A stretch of 64,000 nucleotides of DNA from assembly GCF_029633865.1 (NCBI RefSeq), contig NC_079211.1, positions 142,830,085 to 142,894,084 of the forward strand, written 5' to 3'. This document shows, piece after piece, positions 1-10,408 of this stretch. This DNA comes from Lampris incognitus. Lineage: Eukaryota; Chordata; Actinopteri; Lampriformes; Lampridae. A program made the translations under genes and the position numbers. Position 1 is the stretch's first letter; the number at the start of each line of letters is the position of its first letter. The notes under the pieces are model-generated. The model was not told where the DNA came from. It saw only the letters and a list, made by a program, of their open reading frames with translations, and did not search any database.

Positions 1-7
1 GGTTGCC

Positions 8-1324
8 ATGATGACTCCCCTGAAGGAAGGACTAAAGGATCTCCAAAGGCGAGAGATCATCACACCTGTGGAGAAAAGCACGGAGTGGATCAGTAGTCTG
101 GTCACTGTGCAGAAACCTAATGGGAAGCCAAGGATATGCATCGACCCAAGACCACTTAACAAGGCACTGAAGTACAGTCATTTTCCCCTTCCCACCATCG
201 ATGATATCCTCTCAGACCTCTCTAGAGTGAAGGTGTTTACAGTCTGTGATGTCAAACATAGATTTTGGCACGTCAAACTGGAGGAGGAGTAAAGCTATCT
301 GACTACATTCTCTACACAGTTTGGCAGATTTCGGTGGCTTAGGATGCCTATGGGAATCAGCCCAGCTCCTGAGATTTTCCAGAAAAAGTTGACACAAGCG
401 TTGGAGGGGCTGCTGGGCATATACATCATAGCCGATGACGTATTGATCACAGGAGCAGGTGATACACAAGAGATGGCCAAAGAACACGACGAGAAAGTGA
501 GACAGTTCCTAAACAGATGCAGGGAAAAGAACATAAAACTGAATGCAGACAAGTTCGGACTGAGACGACAGGAAGTGCCATACATTGCACACCTGTTGAC
601 AGCCGATGGACTGAAAATCAACCCCGGTAAGGTTCAAGCAGTGAGAGACATGCCGAGACCAACAGATGTGAAAAGCATATAGACACTTCTTTGCATGGTG
701 AATTATCTTTCTAAATTCTACCAACACTTATCAGATGACTGCAAGATACTGATACAGCTCACACACAGAGAAAATATGTGGGATTGGACAGAAATGCACA
801 AGGAAACAATATATAGGCTCAAGGACAATATAGCCAAAGCACCAGTACTGAAGTACTACGACCCAAAAGAGGAACTGCATTGCAGTGTGACGCATCAGAA
901 ACGGGACTAGGGGCAGCACTGACACAAAAAGGGAAACCTGTAGAATTTGGGAGCAGAGCACCGACACAGACAGAAAGGGGCTATGCCCAAATCGAAAAAT
1001 AATGTCTGGCTGTTGTCTTCAGCATGAAAAAATTCCGTCAATGGCCGGAAAGTGACAGTACAGAGTGACCGTAAGCCTTTAGAGAACATTGTCAAGAAGC
1101 CACTGTTGGGTGCACCAAAGAGACTCCAAAGAATGTTGCTCAGGCTTCAGAGATATGACACAGATGTGACCTATGTCCCTGGACATGACATGTTGCTTGC
1201 AGAAACCTTGAGCAGAGCATATTTGCCAAAGAGCTCAACTACCAGGTCAGTGGAAGCTGAGATTGAGCCAGTCAACATGGTGGATTACCTACCTATCTCA
1301 GAAGAGAGACTAAGCACAACCTGA
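8..1324 (+). pseudogene. pol: gypsy reverse transcriptase-RNase H region, broken
   Basis: The first frame (8-292) carries the RT motifs PNGKPRICIDPRPLNKAL and the LPTIDDIL block. A TAA at 290-292 interrupts it, and the same frame continues through 344-682 with the catalytic IADD box (GAT GAC at 434-439) and the KINPGKVQAVRDMP block. A second in-frame stop, TAG at 680-682, probably replaced a CAG. The frame resumes at 695-880 with the NYLSKF thumb region. A frameshift near 880-890 follows; reading DASETGLGAAL in the shifted frame recovers the start of RNase H. A small deletion near 1040 precedes the QSDRKPLENI RNase H block (1052-1324). At least two nonsense and two indel lesions make this non-functional. 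Confidence 0.9.
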
Positions 1325-1399
1325 GAAGACAAAATACTAGACACTAGGCAAGATCATTCAAAGGGGATGGCCAGAAAATAAGAAACACTGATAGATATC

Positions 1400-2130
1400 A
1401 TGCACTACTACTCATTACAAGAGGAATTGAGTGTTCAGGATGGAATTATCTTCACAGGAGAGAAAGAGTTGTCATCCCGGACCCGCTCCGAGGTGAGATC
1501 ACCCGCCGTATTCACTCCACTCACCTGGGGGTGGAGGGATGCCTCAGGCGTGCGAGAGAATGTGTTTACTAGCAGGGAACGAACGAACATATTAAGACAT
1601 TCATAGCAAAATGTGACATTTGCAGATCAGTTGATACAAAACAGTAAAAAGAGACATTACAGCCACATGAGGTACCAAGTAGACGATGGGCCAAGGTTGG
1701 TACAGATTTGTTTACTTATAACAACAAAGACTGTATCATTACAGTTGATTACTATTCCAACTTTTGGGAAGTCAACTACTTGCCAGATACAAAAGCTAGT
1801 ACTGTGATAAAGAGGCTGAAGGCTCACTTTGCCCATCAAGGTATCCCAGATATAGTTGTTTCAGATAATGAGCCACAGTACACTTCCCAAGAGTTCCAGC
1901 ATTTCCGTCAGCTGCGGGAGTTCAAGCACAAAATTTCATTTCCGGGATACCCGCAAAACAACGGGAAGGCGGAATCTGCTGAGGAAATAGCAAAACGACT
2001 GATGATGAAAGCCAAGGCGGCAGGAGAGGACCCAAATCTGTTTATGTTGGATCGCTGCAGCACACCAACTCAAGGACTAAATACAAGCCCAGCTCAGAGA
2101 CTGCTGAGAAGGAGAACCAGAATCCACTTC
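1400..2130 (+). pseudogene. pol: gypsy integrase, broken
   Basis: A zinc-binding HHCC region is recognisable in shifted frames at about 1500-1630, with HSTHLGVEG and KCDICRS as landmarks. The DDE core follows in one frame (1708-2133). The first Asp is the GAT at 1705-1707, the second the GAT at 1864-1866 (VSDNEPQ) and the Glu the GAA at 1972-1974 (GKAES). The second Asp and the Glu are separated by 35 residues, the normal D-D-35-E spacing. The frame ends at the hAT insertion, just after the SPAQRLL motif that normally precedes the pol C-terminus. The catalytic triad survives, but the N-terminal frame is shifted. Confidence 0.9.
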
Positions 2131-2593
2131 TAGGGCTGTGTGATATGACCAAAATCTCATATCACAATAACAGTTCATCCATATCCCGATATAGCACATT
2201 TTCTGTAAATTCAATGAATAAATAGTTTATATAAAATTACCACATGGAAAGACCTATTTCTTATTACATTTTGAATTATATACTCACCAAATAAAAGGTA
2301 CTTACTCATATTTGATTATTTTCTCCTTTTATTTAGAACCTTTATGCACATTTTCAATTAAGCATGTAACAAAATATAAAATAATGTATAAAATATAAAA
2401 AGGTGAATAGAACACACTTTTCAGCTATAGTTGCAAACAAAATAAATTGAGGCCATGTCTTTGCAGATGTAAGTTGCAACGGCAGTCGTTATCTCCTTCC
2501 ATCTTCATGATTCTTTGACATATGGTGTGCCGCAGGCAAACGTCTCTTGCAACGTCCGAGTTGGGTTTGTTTTGAGCACTCGACTGTGCTTTT

Positions 2594-2899
2594 TCAGCAC
2601 TCATCTGTAGAATCTCTCCATACTGTTTGACATGATTCTTGCGTAGGTTGGTAGAAGAGGCTAGTGGTGTTTGAGTCTGTTTTGGGGACCAGCGTGCGGC
2701 ATATTTTGCAAAGTACGGTGGTTTGGATAATGGATGGATGGATGGTTTTCTGGTCCGTGTCAGACCTTTCATACCCAAACCACATCCATACGATAAAAGT
2801 AGCCCCTCTTTTAGGTACAAGCTCCTCATTTTGTCCTGGCTGGTCGGAGTCCTTCTGTTCAGAATTACACCATTCTGCGTTACGTTCACTGTCCTCCAT
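2594..2899 (-). pseudogene. hAT transposase N-terminus with BED zinc finger, truncated
   Basis: Reading leftward from an ATG at 2897-2899, the peptide begins MEDSERN. It continues through an acidic/Gln-rich leader to the ZBED-like block PKRGATFIVWMWFGYERSD and the zinc ligands CKICRTLVP, with histidine ligands displaced by a frameshift near NLRKNHVKQY. This is the N-terminal DNA-binding domain of hAT-Ac/ZBED-type transposases. No catalytic RNase-H-like core or dimerisation domain follows: the element has lost most of its transposase. A 27-bp insertion made of ATCC repeats (about 2717-2743) interrupts the finger just before the first Cys without shifting the frame. Confidence 0.75.
2717..2743 (+). 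repeat. 27-bp insert matching the 3' tail of the local SINE family
   Basis: GGTTTGGATAATGGATGG matches the 3' terminus of the tRNA-headed SINE type found elsewhere in the window (for example 24611-24627). It lies inside the BED finger coding sequence and adds nine codons. The short motif aaacc borders both sides on the complementary strand, consistent with a small target duplication. Confidence 0.55.
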
Positions 2900-3120
2900 G
2901 TTTGTTTGTATTGCCTTTATGCAAATGTCCTGCCTGCATCTGTGCTGTGCAAAGAGCGGAAAGGGTCGCCCAAATGATGAAAAATATTGCCGTAAAGAGT
3001 GTGATTTGAGACACAATGAAATAAACGATAGAGCTTAATATGAAACAACAGACGTTTTCTATCGTCACATGATACATATCGTCATATCGCATAGCCCTAC
3101 CTACTACCAACAAGAGGTAG

Positions 3121-3544
3121 TCTTCTGAAGCCAGAGGTGAAACGTACAACACAGGAACAGACTGACAGGAGAATGAAACAGGCCAAATACTTCAACAGGA
3201 CAGTCAAGGACATGGAGACACTGAAACGGGGAGACCGTGTTAGAATACAGCCTTTTAAACCCCACACGGTCTGGAGAAAGGCTACAATGGTGAATCCTGT
3301 GGACCACAGGTCCTACGCAGTACAGCTGGACACTGGAGGTGTTCTTCGGAGGAATCAACGTCACCTTAGACGGGACCAGGGCACAGGACCCAGTGTGTCA
3401 AACCGAACAGTGACCGTTGAAGCTCACACCACACCAGCGACTGTTGCAACCTCTGGCAGAGTCATGGGTGACACACAACAGATTGTAACTACCACATATG
3501 GTCGAACAGTTAGGCCAAGATACCTGAAGGACTACGCAAGTTGA
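3121..3544 (+). pseudogene. pol: gypsy pol C-terminal domain (post-integrase)
   Basis: This is the continuation of the gypsy polyprotein after the hAT insertion. The frame contains the GDRVRIQPF motif (GPY/F-like module in the integrase C-terminus) and a basic tail, and it ends with TVRPRYLKDY and a TGA at 3542-3544. This 135-residue stretch is open, unlike the upstream parts. Confidence 0.85.
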
Positions 3545-3575
3545 ACTGTGGTACAAGATGTGAAACATGGACACT

Positions 3576-3594
3576 GAAAAGAAGCGGGGGGGGG
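3576..3594 (+). other. polypurine tract of the gypsy element
   Basis: GAAAAGAAGCGGGGGGGGG lies directly before TGTTAAAATG. It is the expected plus-strand primer site next to a 3' LTR, 32 bp after the pol stop codon. Confidence 0.75.
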
Positions 3595-4040
3595 TGTTAA
3601 AATGAAAATGTTGGAAAGCACTGTGAAATCTTTATTTTTAATTTTTACAGTATCGTTTTGAAATGCCACTGGGAGATCTTATTTTCAACATTGAAAAGGA
3701 ACAAATTTTTATTCGATAATATTGTTTATTGTTAACAGAGGATACAAAGGAAGTGACATTGTATACAGTTATGTGATGTTATTGAAGTTAGACTGTTGAA
3801 TAAGGGATCACGCTTCAAAGGAAAAGAAAAAGGATATAACAATAGTATTGTTAAGCAGTGCTTGTTTCCACACGGACTGTTATACCTGGCTAGAGTGTTT
3901 GTTATGCCATGTATGTGAGGCAGGGACGGAGTTAATAAATAGTTTAAGGAGCTAAAAATGCGTTAATCGTCCATTCTTTATAGTGTAGAAACAGGACAGA
4001 ATGAAACATACAGTATGTCAATGAAATACATCTGACACAT
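3595..4040 (+). repeat. gypsy 3' LTR (right end approximate)
   Basis: It starts with TGTTAAAATG directly after the polypurine tract. An AATAAATAG polyadenylation-like motif lies at about 3935. The end is placed near ACACA at about 4040; without the 5' LTR it cannot be fixed. Confidence 0.6.
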
Positions 4041-4740
4041 TTTTTTCCACCAACGATTGTTTGGTTTAAACAGACGAAAGTCGTTTAAAAGTTATTCACG
4101 AGTAGCTACTCCAGTTGGTTGGCAGTATTGCTGCCCCCCCCCCTCCCTTGACAGACAGGCTACCTTGCTCTTGGCATGAGTGGCCTTATGCAAAATCCTA
4201 GTTGATTGTTTCTGGAATGAGAGACAATTCCGAATGGCTTGTTCAAATGGTGCCATTTGCTGACAAAAAAAAAGAGATAGAGAAACAAACATGTTTTGTA
4301 AGTGCTGTGAAAGCATGAAAACAGTACTCCTCGCTGACAGCAAAACCCACCCCAAGATTAGACGAATTGTCTTTTCCACATCACAACTGTTTAATAGCAG
4401 TGACTTCTTGCAGGAGCTCTGATTTAGGGCTGGGCCCAATTGACCATGCCTATGTTGTAGTGTCATTTATTTGGATCACGTCTGACTGCAGGTGCACAAG
4501 AAATTAAATTCTTGGTCTTTCACTTATGCACCAGCTAGGGTTAAATAAATCTGCATAAGTCTACTTAATCCATTAAAAGCGGTCTCTGTTTGACATTTAT
4601 ATAACATATCCTACGCTGAAAGAATGGCCCAAACTTGAGAAGCATGCAATTTAGACGACTTAAGTATCCAAGCCTCACCACTCATGTGTTATGGGAGCAA
4701 TTAATACAAAAATGCAGGTCGATTACTGAGAGAGTTTCTA
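4041..4740. other. no gene seen
   Basis: AT-rich sequence with a short C-run (4133-4143) and no coding or repeat signature that I could identify. Confidence 0.5.
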
Positions 4741-5557
4741 ACGTTATAATAATAATAATATGTGGACCAACAAAAGACACACTAGTAACTGAGGAGCACC
4801 GGACTAAAAGCAGACACAGAGGGCCTAATAATTGCTGCACAAGACCAGAGCCTGACAACCAGATCCTATCACCATCGCATCATCAAAGACGGAACAGACC
4901 CAAAATGCAGAATCTGTGGAATGTACGAAGAAACCATCGACCGCATTGTCTCAAGCTGCCCGGAACTGGCAAAGACCGAGTACATATACAGGCACAACAA
5001 GGCAGCAGCATACCTGCACTGGAAGATCTGCAGGAGTTACAAGATCAAGACGTCTGAGAAGTGGTACCAACATCAGCCAAAAACGGTCACTGAGAACAAT
5101 GATGTCACCATCCTCTGGGACATGCCCATCCACACTGACAGAGAGGTAAAAGCCAACAAGCCCGACATCGTTATCAAGGATAGGGAGGAAAAGAGGTGCA
5201 TGCTCATCAACATGGTAACACCTCAGTGAAAGTCACAGAGAAGCTGACCAAGTACAAAGACCTGGAGATTGAAATCAACAGGATGTGGGGTATGAAGACC
5301 GAAACAACACCAGTGGTCATCGGAGCTCTAGGACTCATGAAGAAGGGAATGGAAAAGTTCACCAACCGTATCCCAGGCAACATCAACATGCATGAAGTCC
5401 AGAAGATTGCCCAACTCAGAACAGCCCACATATTACGACAAGTACTCTCAATCAAGTGACATCTGCCCTATAGTGCCTCAGGTCCACCGTTTGGACCCGG
5501 CTCTACAGGATGTAAAACAGGAAACACGAAAGAAATAATAATAATAATAATAATAAT
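4741..5557 (+). mobile_element. 5'-truncated LINE with restriction-like endonuclease (R4/Dong/Rex6-like)
   Basis: A 3' fragment of a non-LTR element of the type that encodes a C-terminal restriction-like endonuclease. It is bordered at the left by ATAATAATAATAATA (about 4747-4761) and at the right by a run of AAT units (about 5536-5557). TAA-repeat target use is known for the Dong/R4 group, so the flanks support that assignment. The ORF is split by a frameshift at about 5220. Confidence 0.7.
4816..5459 (+). pseudogene. RLE-LINE ORF C-terminus: CCHC knuckle and endonuclease, frameshifted
   Basis: The first part reads TEGLIIAAQDQSLTTRSY, then a zinc-knuckle block CRICGMYEETIDRIVSSC, then KWYQHQPKTV, ILWDMPIHTD and KPDIVIKDREEKRCM. 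The last is the PD-(D/E)XK-like core of restriction-like endonucleases. The knuckle has Cys-X2-Cys and a final Cys, but Arg stands where the His ligand is expected. A frameshift near 5220 (TGA at 5227) separates this from the downstream part, which reads KVTEKLTKYKDLEIEINRMW to RQVLSIK and stops at 5457-5459. The reverse transcriptase is absent (5' truncation). Which clade within RLE-type LINEs is inferred, not searched. Confidence 0.75.
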
Positions 5558-6763
5558 TTTCCAAATTAAATTGTCTGTCACATTTTATTTTTATTTTTCA
5601 CCTCTTACTATCTGCAGTGTCTCATGAGCCACGATAGGATGAAATTTCAATTAGTACATTTCACTTCTAGAGTTGTGAGTTTCAAAGTGGGGCATGCCTC
5701 ATCATTATAATTAAATGCTTTCAGTGTGTTATTGGCGTTGATGTTGATATTGGTATTAGAAATCCTATCTGGATTAATTCCTATTAATTCATAGCGGTTT
5801 TAACTCCTGCAATTCTTAGTTTTATCCAGCAGGTGATGCTAATATACTTAATTTAGCAATTGCTATATGTTGTTATCAGAGATGGGTAAAATTAAACAAA
5901 TGGCTTTTCATGCTACAAATATGATCAATAATGTCCTAACAACTGAAACCTGGTATTAACCCTTTTTGTATTTTTGAAAAAAAGCCAATACACATTGCAG
6001 ATAGTGACAGTATTTCCTGAACAAGCAAAACCATTATCCTGTGCCCGACTACAAATAAACTACATAAAAAAAGACACGGTCCTTCTACAGAGTGGAAATG
6101 ACTTACTCAACTGTAATGTCCAGCATTACTGATGTCTCGATGTCTTTTTGCATCAGAGACCATTTCAGTACTCGTATGCCTCCAACGTTTGAGCACCTGT
6201 ATTAGATTAGGAATGTGGATAAAGGAAAAAAAAAGCATAGTATTGGAAGGAGAGGAGATAACCCCTTGAACATGAACACAGCATCCTTTGTCACATGACT
6301 AGACACAAACCTTTGTCATGTGCCCTTTGACTTGTAGTAGATCACATTCTGTAAGAGTTTCTTTTGTGATAGTCTGTTAAAGTCTTATCATTTAGATCTG
6401 TCACTTACAATTCAGATTTGTCAAGTTAAGTTTCATACTAAACCTTAAAATCACAACTCTGGGCTTTCCCCAGTGTATGTCGAGTATAGGCTGTTGTAAA
6501 ACAATTATTCCTACTGAAAAACTACTGTTTTGACCAGAGCTCTTGCGATAGCAATTTTAAAAAAAAAAGTATATTTTATAAAACAAAATTGATTTTTGCT
6601 ATCAGGTCGATGACATGACAAATTGATAAAGATGAGTTTCAAACACAGGCTGTGGAATGGCCACTCATCACCATCATCACCATAAGTTAGAGGGAGAGTA
6701 ATGAAAATACAGCTTTGGAGCCTTTATAAAATGTTAGTATCGTGATAAAAGTAAAAAGGATGT

Positions 6764-6771
6764 CTTATAAA
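6764..6771 (+). promoter_or_regulatory. possible TATA-like site upstream of IDO
   Basis: TTATAAAG lies about 230 bp before the start codon. It is a weak sequence match with no other support for a transcription start. Confidence 0.25.
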
Positions 6772-6971
6772 GTCTAGGACACAAAGCAAAGCCAAGGTAC
6801 TTCAATGCACACTGTCACTGAGGTTGTGCAATAGCACAGTAACTGAGTGAGGAAAAATATTGTGTAACCTGTATGGACAGTTTTCAAATGAACTCTGTGC
6901 CGAGCTCCAATCTGATTGACGTGTGTCTGCATACCTAGTTCATCAAATTGTCTGTGGAGATCTTTGCGCTC

Positions 6972-6980
6972 TTCGGGGAA
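6972..6980 (+). promoter_or_regulatory. GAS-type (STAT) consensus near the IDO start
   Basis: TTCGGGGAA fits TTC-N3-GAA, the gamma-interferon-activated site consensus, 16 bp before the ATG. IDO genes of mammals are interferon-gamma responsive, so the site is plausible. A single 9-mer of this kind occurs often by chance, and it may lie in the 5' UTR. Confidence 0.3.
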
Positions 6981-6995
6981 CTTGTTACCAACACT

Positions 6996-7091
6996 ATGGC
7001 AACTTTTGTCAAAGGCTCCAAAGATCCCTCCTTTTCTTTGCACCCATACCATGTCTCTGAAGAACTGGGCTTTATTCTTCCTGCACCTCTG
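6996..7091 (+). CDS. ido1: IDO exon 1 (coding part)
   Basis: 32 codons from [10 protein letters not shown] to GFILPAPL. It ends in phase 0 at the donor G|GTAAGT. The [11 protein letters not shown] block matches the N-terminal small-domain entry of IDO proteins. Confidence 0.92.
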
Positions 7092-10000
7092 GTAAGTAAA
7101 GAAGCTTTAGATAATAGGAAACCTCCCACATTATATATACATACTCTCTCATTCTCTCTCTCTACATTGTGCCTTTTCTGACACAATGCCTTTGGGCCTC
7201 AGCTGTAGTGTCATGTGATAGTGCCCCTATCGGTTCCCAGCTGGCGGTTTGTTTGTCTGTTGTTCTGCTTGCTTTTAACTTTTTAATCTTTAACTTTGAT
7301 AACTAACAACTTAACAACCCCTTCGTGGATTTTATTTGATCATCGGATCCTAAACTGACTTGATTGCAATGAAGCCTCTGATTCTGTAGCGCTGGGGCTA
7401 TGTGGCTTGTTTCTAGCTTGTGGCTAAGCTAACCAAACAATTATGGCACTTACTTGCATTGTTGCCTCCTGACTAGATCCTTGCTTGTGTTGTATTAACT
7501 CTCAGATGTACGTTGCTTTGGATAAAAGCATCTGCTAAATGAAATTTTAAATTTTAAAACAATTATGCCAACTTTGACCTGTGAGGACTGTATGCCACTA
7601 AAGAAAGCAAATAGAAAGATTGCTGACCTTGAAGAGGATGTTCGAGGGCTTTCTGATGAACTCCATAAGACTCCCTCTTGACCTCCTTCATGGACGTGGC
7701 TTCTGGGCAGTCCAAATGGATTGCCACTCTCGGTGCAACCATCCAGGACACAATTCTGTGGGACCCCCTCCACTTTTCCATGGCTTTCCTCCTGCTTGAC
7801 ACCTAACCATCAGTCGTCCTGGGCCAAAATGGTGGTCCACGGTCGCAAGAGGCTCGGACGGGGCCCCTTCCCGTTCCCTGACTTCACTTTTTTTTTTGGA
7901 TCTTATAGACGCTTTTAACCTCATTCAATCTGTTAAAGGGGCTACACATTCCAAAGGTCACATTTTAGACCTTGTACTCTCATCTGGTTTCTCTCTCGAT
8001 TGTCTTAATCTGGTGGATATGCCTGTAGCTAACCATAAAGCTATCGTATTCAAAGTGCCACTACAGCTTGCTATTCCCAGTCACTATCCTAAAACACGCT
8101 CTTGTATTCTCAACGCTGGCTCTGCAGTTAAATTATGTGATGCTTTTAATTCATCCTTTAATCCCTCTATACCCCCCCAATCAAGATGCACTGTTAAATT
8201 CATTCAATAATCAGTGCCTATCCATCCTTGATCAAATTGCACCATTTAAAACTAGGAAACAAAAATCAAATGACCCCCCTCCCCCCTTGGCTGAACAATC
8301 ACCCTTGTGCCCCTAGAAGACTCCAGATAATCAGAATGACAATGGAAGGTCAACAAGTCCGAATTAGCACATAACACCCTTAAAAACCAAAATGTTCCTT
8401 TACCAGAAGGCAGTTAAGGCTGCAAGATCAGCATACTTCTCTGAACTGATATCAAGATATAACAACAATCATAAAGTTCTCTTTAGGTTAATTAATTCTG
8501 TTATTAATGGTCCCTTCATTTCTTTTTTTTTAACCTGATGCTGAATTGTCTAAAACATTTCTCACTCATGTTGTAAATAAGGTGGAGAATATCAGGTCCC
8601 AAATCCAGCCTGGCCCTTGCATTCGTTCAATTCCCCACGTTAATTCTGCCTCTTTTAATCAGTTCCAAACATTTACAATTTCAGTGTTGGAGAATACAGT
8701 CTCCAATATGATATTAATTATTAATTAATTAATTAATGCATTTATATAGTGCTTTTCTAGACACCCAAAGCACTTCACACTGAAGCGAGTAACTCACTTC
8801 AAGTGGGTAAATCACTTCAACCACCACCAGTGTGTATGAATTCAGTATGAACTCCTTCTCCTGCATCTCAGACATCATTCCCAGTAAGCTGCTCAAGGAG
8901 ATATTTTCAATTATTCTGCAAATTCTTAAAATTCTCTGGCCTCTGGTTCTTTTCCAGACAGTTTTAAGCATGCCATTGTTCACCCATTGCTGAAGAAACC
9001 TAATTTAGATCCTCTGCCCTTAAGTAACTATAGACCAATCGCCAAATTGTCTTTATTTATCTAAGGTTCTGGAGAGAGTGATTTCCAGTCTGGTTTTAGA
9101 GCACGTCATAGTACCAAGACAGCTTTAGTTAAGGTCACTAATGAACTACTGCTGACTGCAGACAGAGGTGACTGCTCGATTTTAGTTCTTTTAGACATAA
9201 GTGCTGTCTTAGACACAGTCGATCACAGCATCCTCTTACATCGCTTAGAGACCTGGGTTGGCATCAAGTGCTTGGTTCTTAGTTTATTGCGCTCTTACCT
9301 CGCCAACAGAACTTTTTCTGTTGTTCTGGATAACTCTACTTCCTCGATGGCTCAGCTGAGTTGTGGTGTGGTGTCCATCAAGCTCAGTTCTTGGCCCCCT
9401 TCTGTTTTCTATATATGACATTCAGTTATACGTGCCACTAAAACCCACAGAACTTGGCACCCTAGCAAGTCTCACAACTTGCCTCTCTGACATTAAATCC
9501 TGGGTGTCTGAACATTTTCTTACATTTAAGGATAAGTCTGAGGTCATTCTGTTCAGTCCCCCAAATTCTTAAGCAGGCTGCTGGGAATCTTGGGAGTAAT
9601 ATTCGATGCTAACCTCAGTTTTGATAATCAAATAAAACATGTTGTTCAATCATTCTTCCTCCAGCTCAAGGTAATCTCCAAAATTAGGTCATCTTTATCA
9701 ATTGCCGAGCTGCAAGAAGTTGTACACGCTTTTATCTATTCTTGGCTTGACTATTGCAATGCAGTTTACTTGGGTATCAGCAAGGGCTCCCTCTACCATC
9801 TGCAGTTGGTACAAAACACCGCTGCTCGGCTCATTACCAGGACAAAGAGGCATGACCATATCACTCCTGTGCTTGCCTCCCTACACTGACTCCCTGTTAT
9901 ATTTCGAATTGATTTTAAAATTTTATTGCTCACTTTTAAGGCCTTAAACAGTCTTGCCCCTACATACATTTCTGATTTATTGACCTGGTATATGCCCTCT

Positions 10001-10331
10001 CGACCAAGAGCCACAGATGGAGCCCTGCTGGTTATTCCCAGGTCTCCAGTTTGTCACAAAGGGCGATCGGGCTTTTGATGTTAGAGCCCCCACACTATGG
10101 AATGCTCTTCCTGTTGAACTAAGACTAACCAAGTCTCTAGCTTCTTTAAACCTCATCTTAAAACTTTTCTTTTTGTGAAAGCTTTTACAAATGTTGGATA
10201 TTTGTTTTTATTTATTTATTTATACAGTTTTTATTTTTACTTATTTGATCTTATTATTTTTGCCTTGTCTGGTTTTAGTTCTTTGTAAAGCACTTTGTAA
10301 CATTGTTTTATAAAAGTGCTCTCTCTCTCTC

Positions 10332-10408
<77 letters not shown>

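Larger units (their letters stand above)
2131..3099. mobile_element. non-autonomous hAT element inserted in the gypsy pol
   Basis: The ends are inverted: TAGGGCTGTGTGATATGAC at the left, and the complement of TAGGGCTATGCGATATGAC at the right (ending at 3099). The TAGGGCT start and a BED-finger relic inside point to the hAT superfamily, which makes 8-bp target duplications. The flanks tccacttc (2123-2130) and cctactac (3100-3107) are only a weak match, so the duplication has decayed or the ends have shifted slightly. The gypsy reading frame resumes immediately to the right (3100 onward), which confirms that this is an insertion into an existing element. Confidence 0.8.
1..4040 (+). mobile_element. 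Ty3/gypsy LTR retrotransposon, 5'-truncated by window edge, decayed
   Basis: Plus-strand pol remnants run in canonical Ty3/gypsy order: reverse transcriptase, RNase H, integrase, then a polypurine tract and 3' LTR. The peptides resemble the K02A2.6-like/Mag-type lineage common in fish; that lineage call is from general resemblance, not a search. Gag, protease and the 5' LTR would lie left of the window. Coding capacity is lost through in-frame stops (290, 680), frameshifts and a hAT insertion at 2131-3099 between the integrase core and the pol C-terminus. The right boundary is approximate because the 5' LTR is not available for comparison. Confidence 0.9.
5558..6995. other. intergenic/upstream region of the IDO gene
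   Basis: No coding region seen. AT-rich unique-looking sequence. It should contain the IDO promoter and 5' UTR, and candidate sites are listed separately. Confidence 0.5.
7560..10320 (+). mobile_element. decayed L2-clade LINE in IDO intron 1
   Basis: Sense-oriented with the host gene. Recognisable parts, in order: an ORF1-like N-terminus with CEDC and a coiled-coil-like [12 protein letters not shown] (7565-7680); the endonuclease C-terminus [11 protein letters not shown] (7896-8110); RT pieces [11 protein letters not shown] and [12 protein letters not shown] (8985-9420); the C-terminal [20 protein letters not shown] region (9590-10190); and a 3' tail with AAGCACTTTGTAA. Multiple frameshifts and stops are present. 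The RT active-site YADD segment is missing: the sequence jumps from FSIY to DIQLYVP near 9415, a deletion. Confidence 0.85.
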
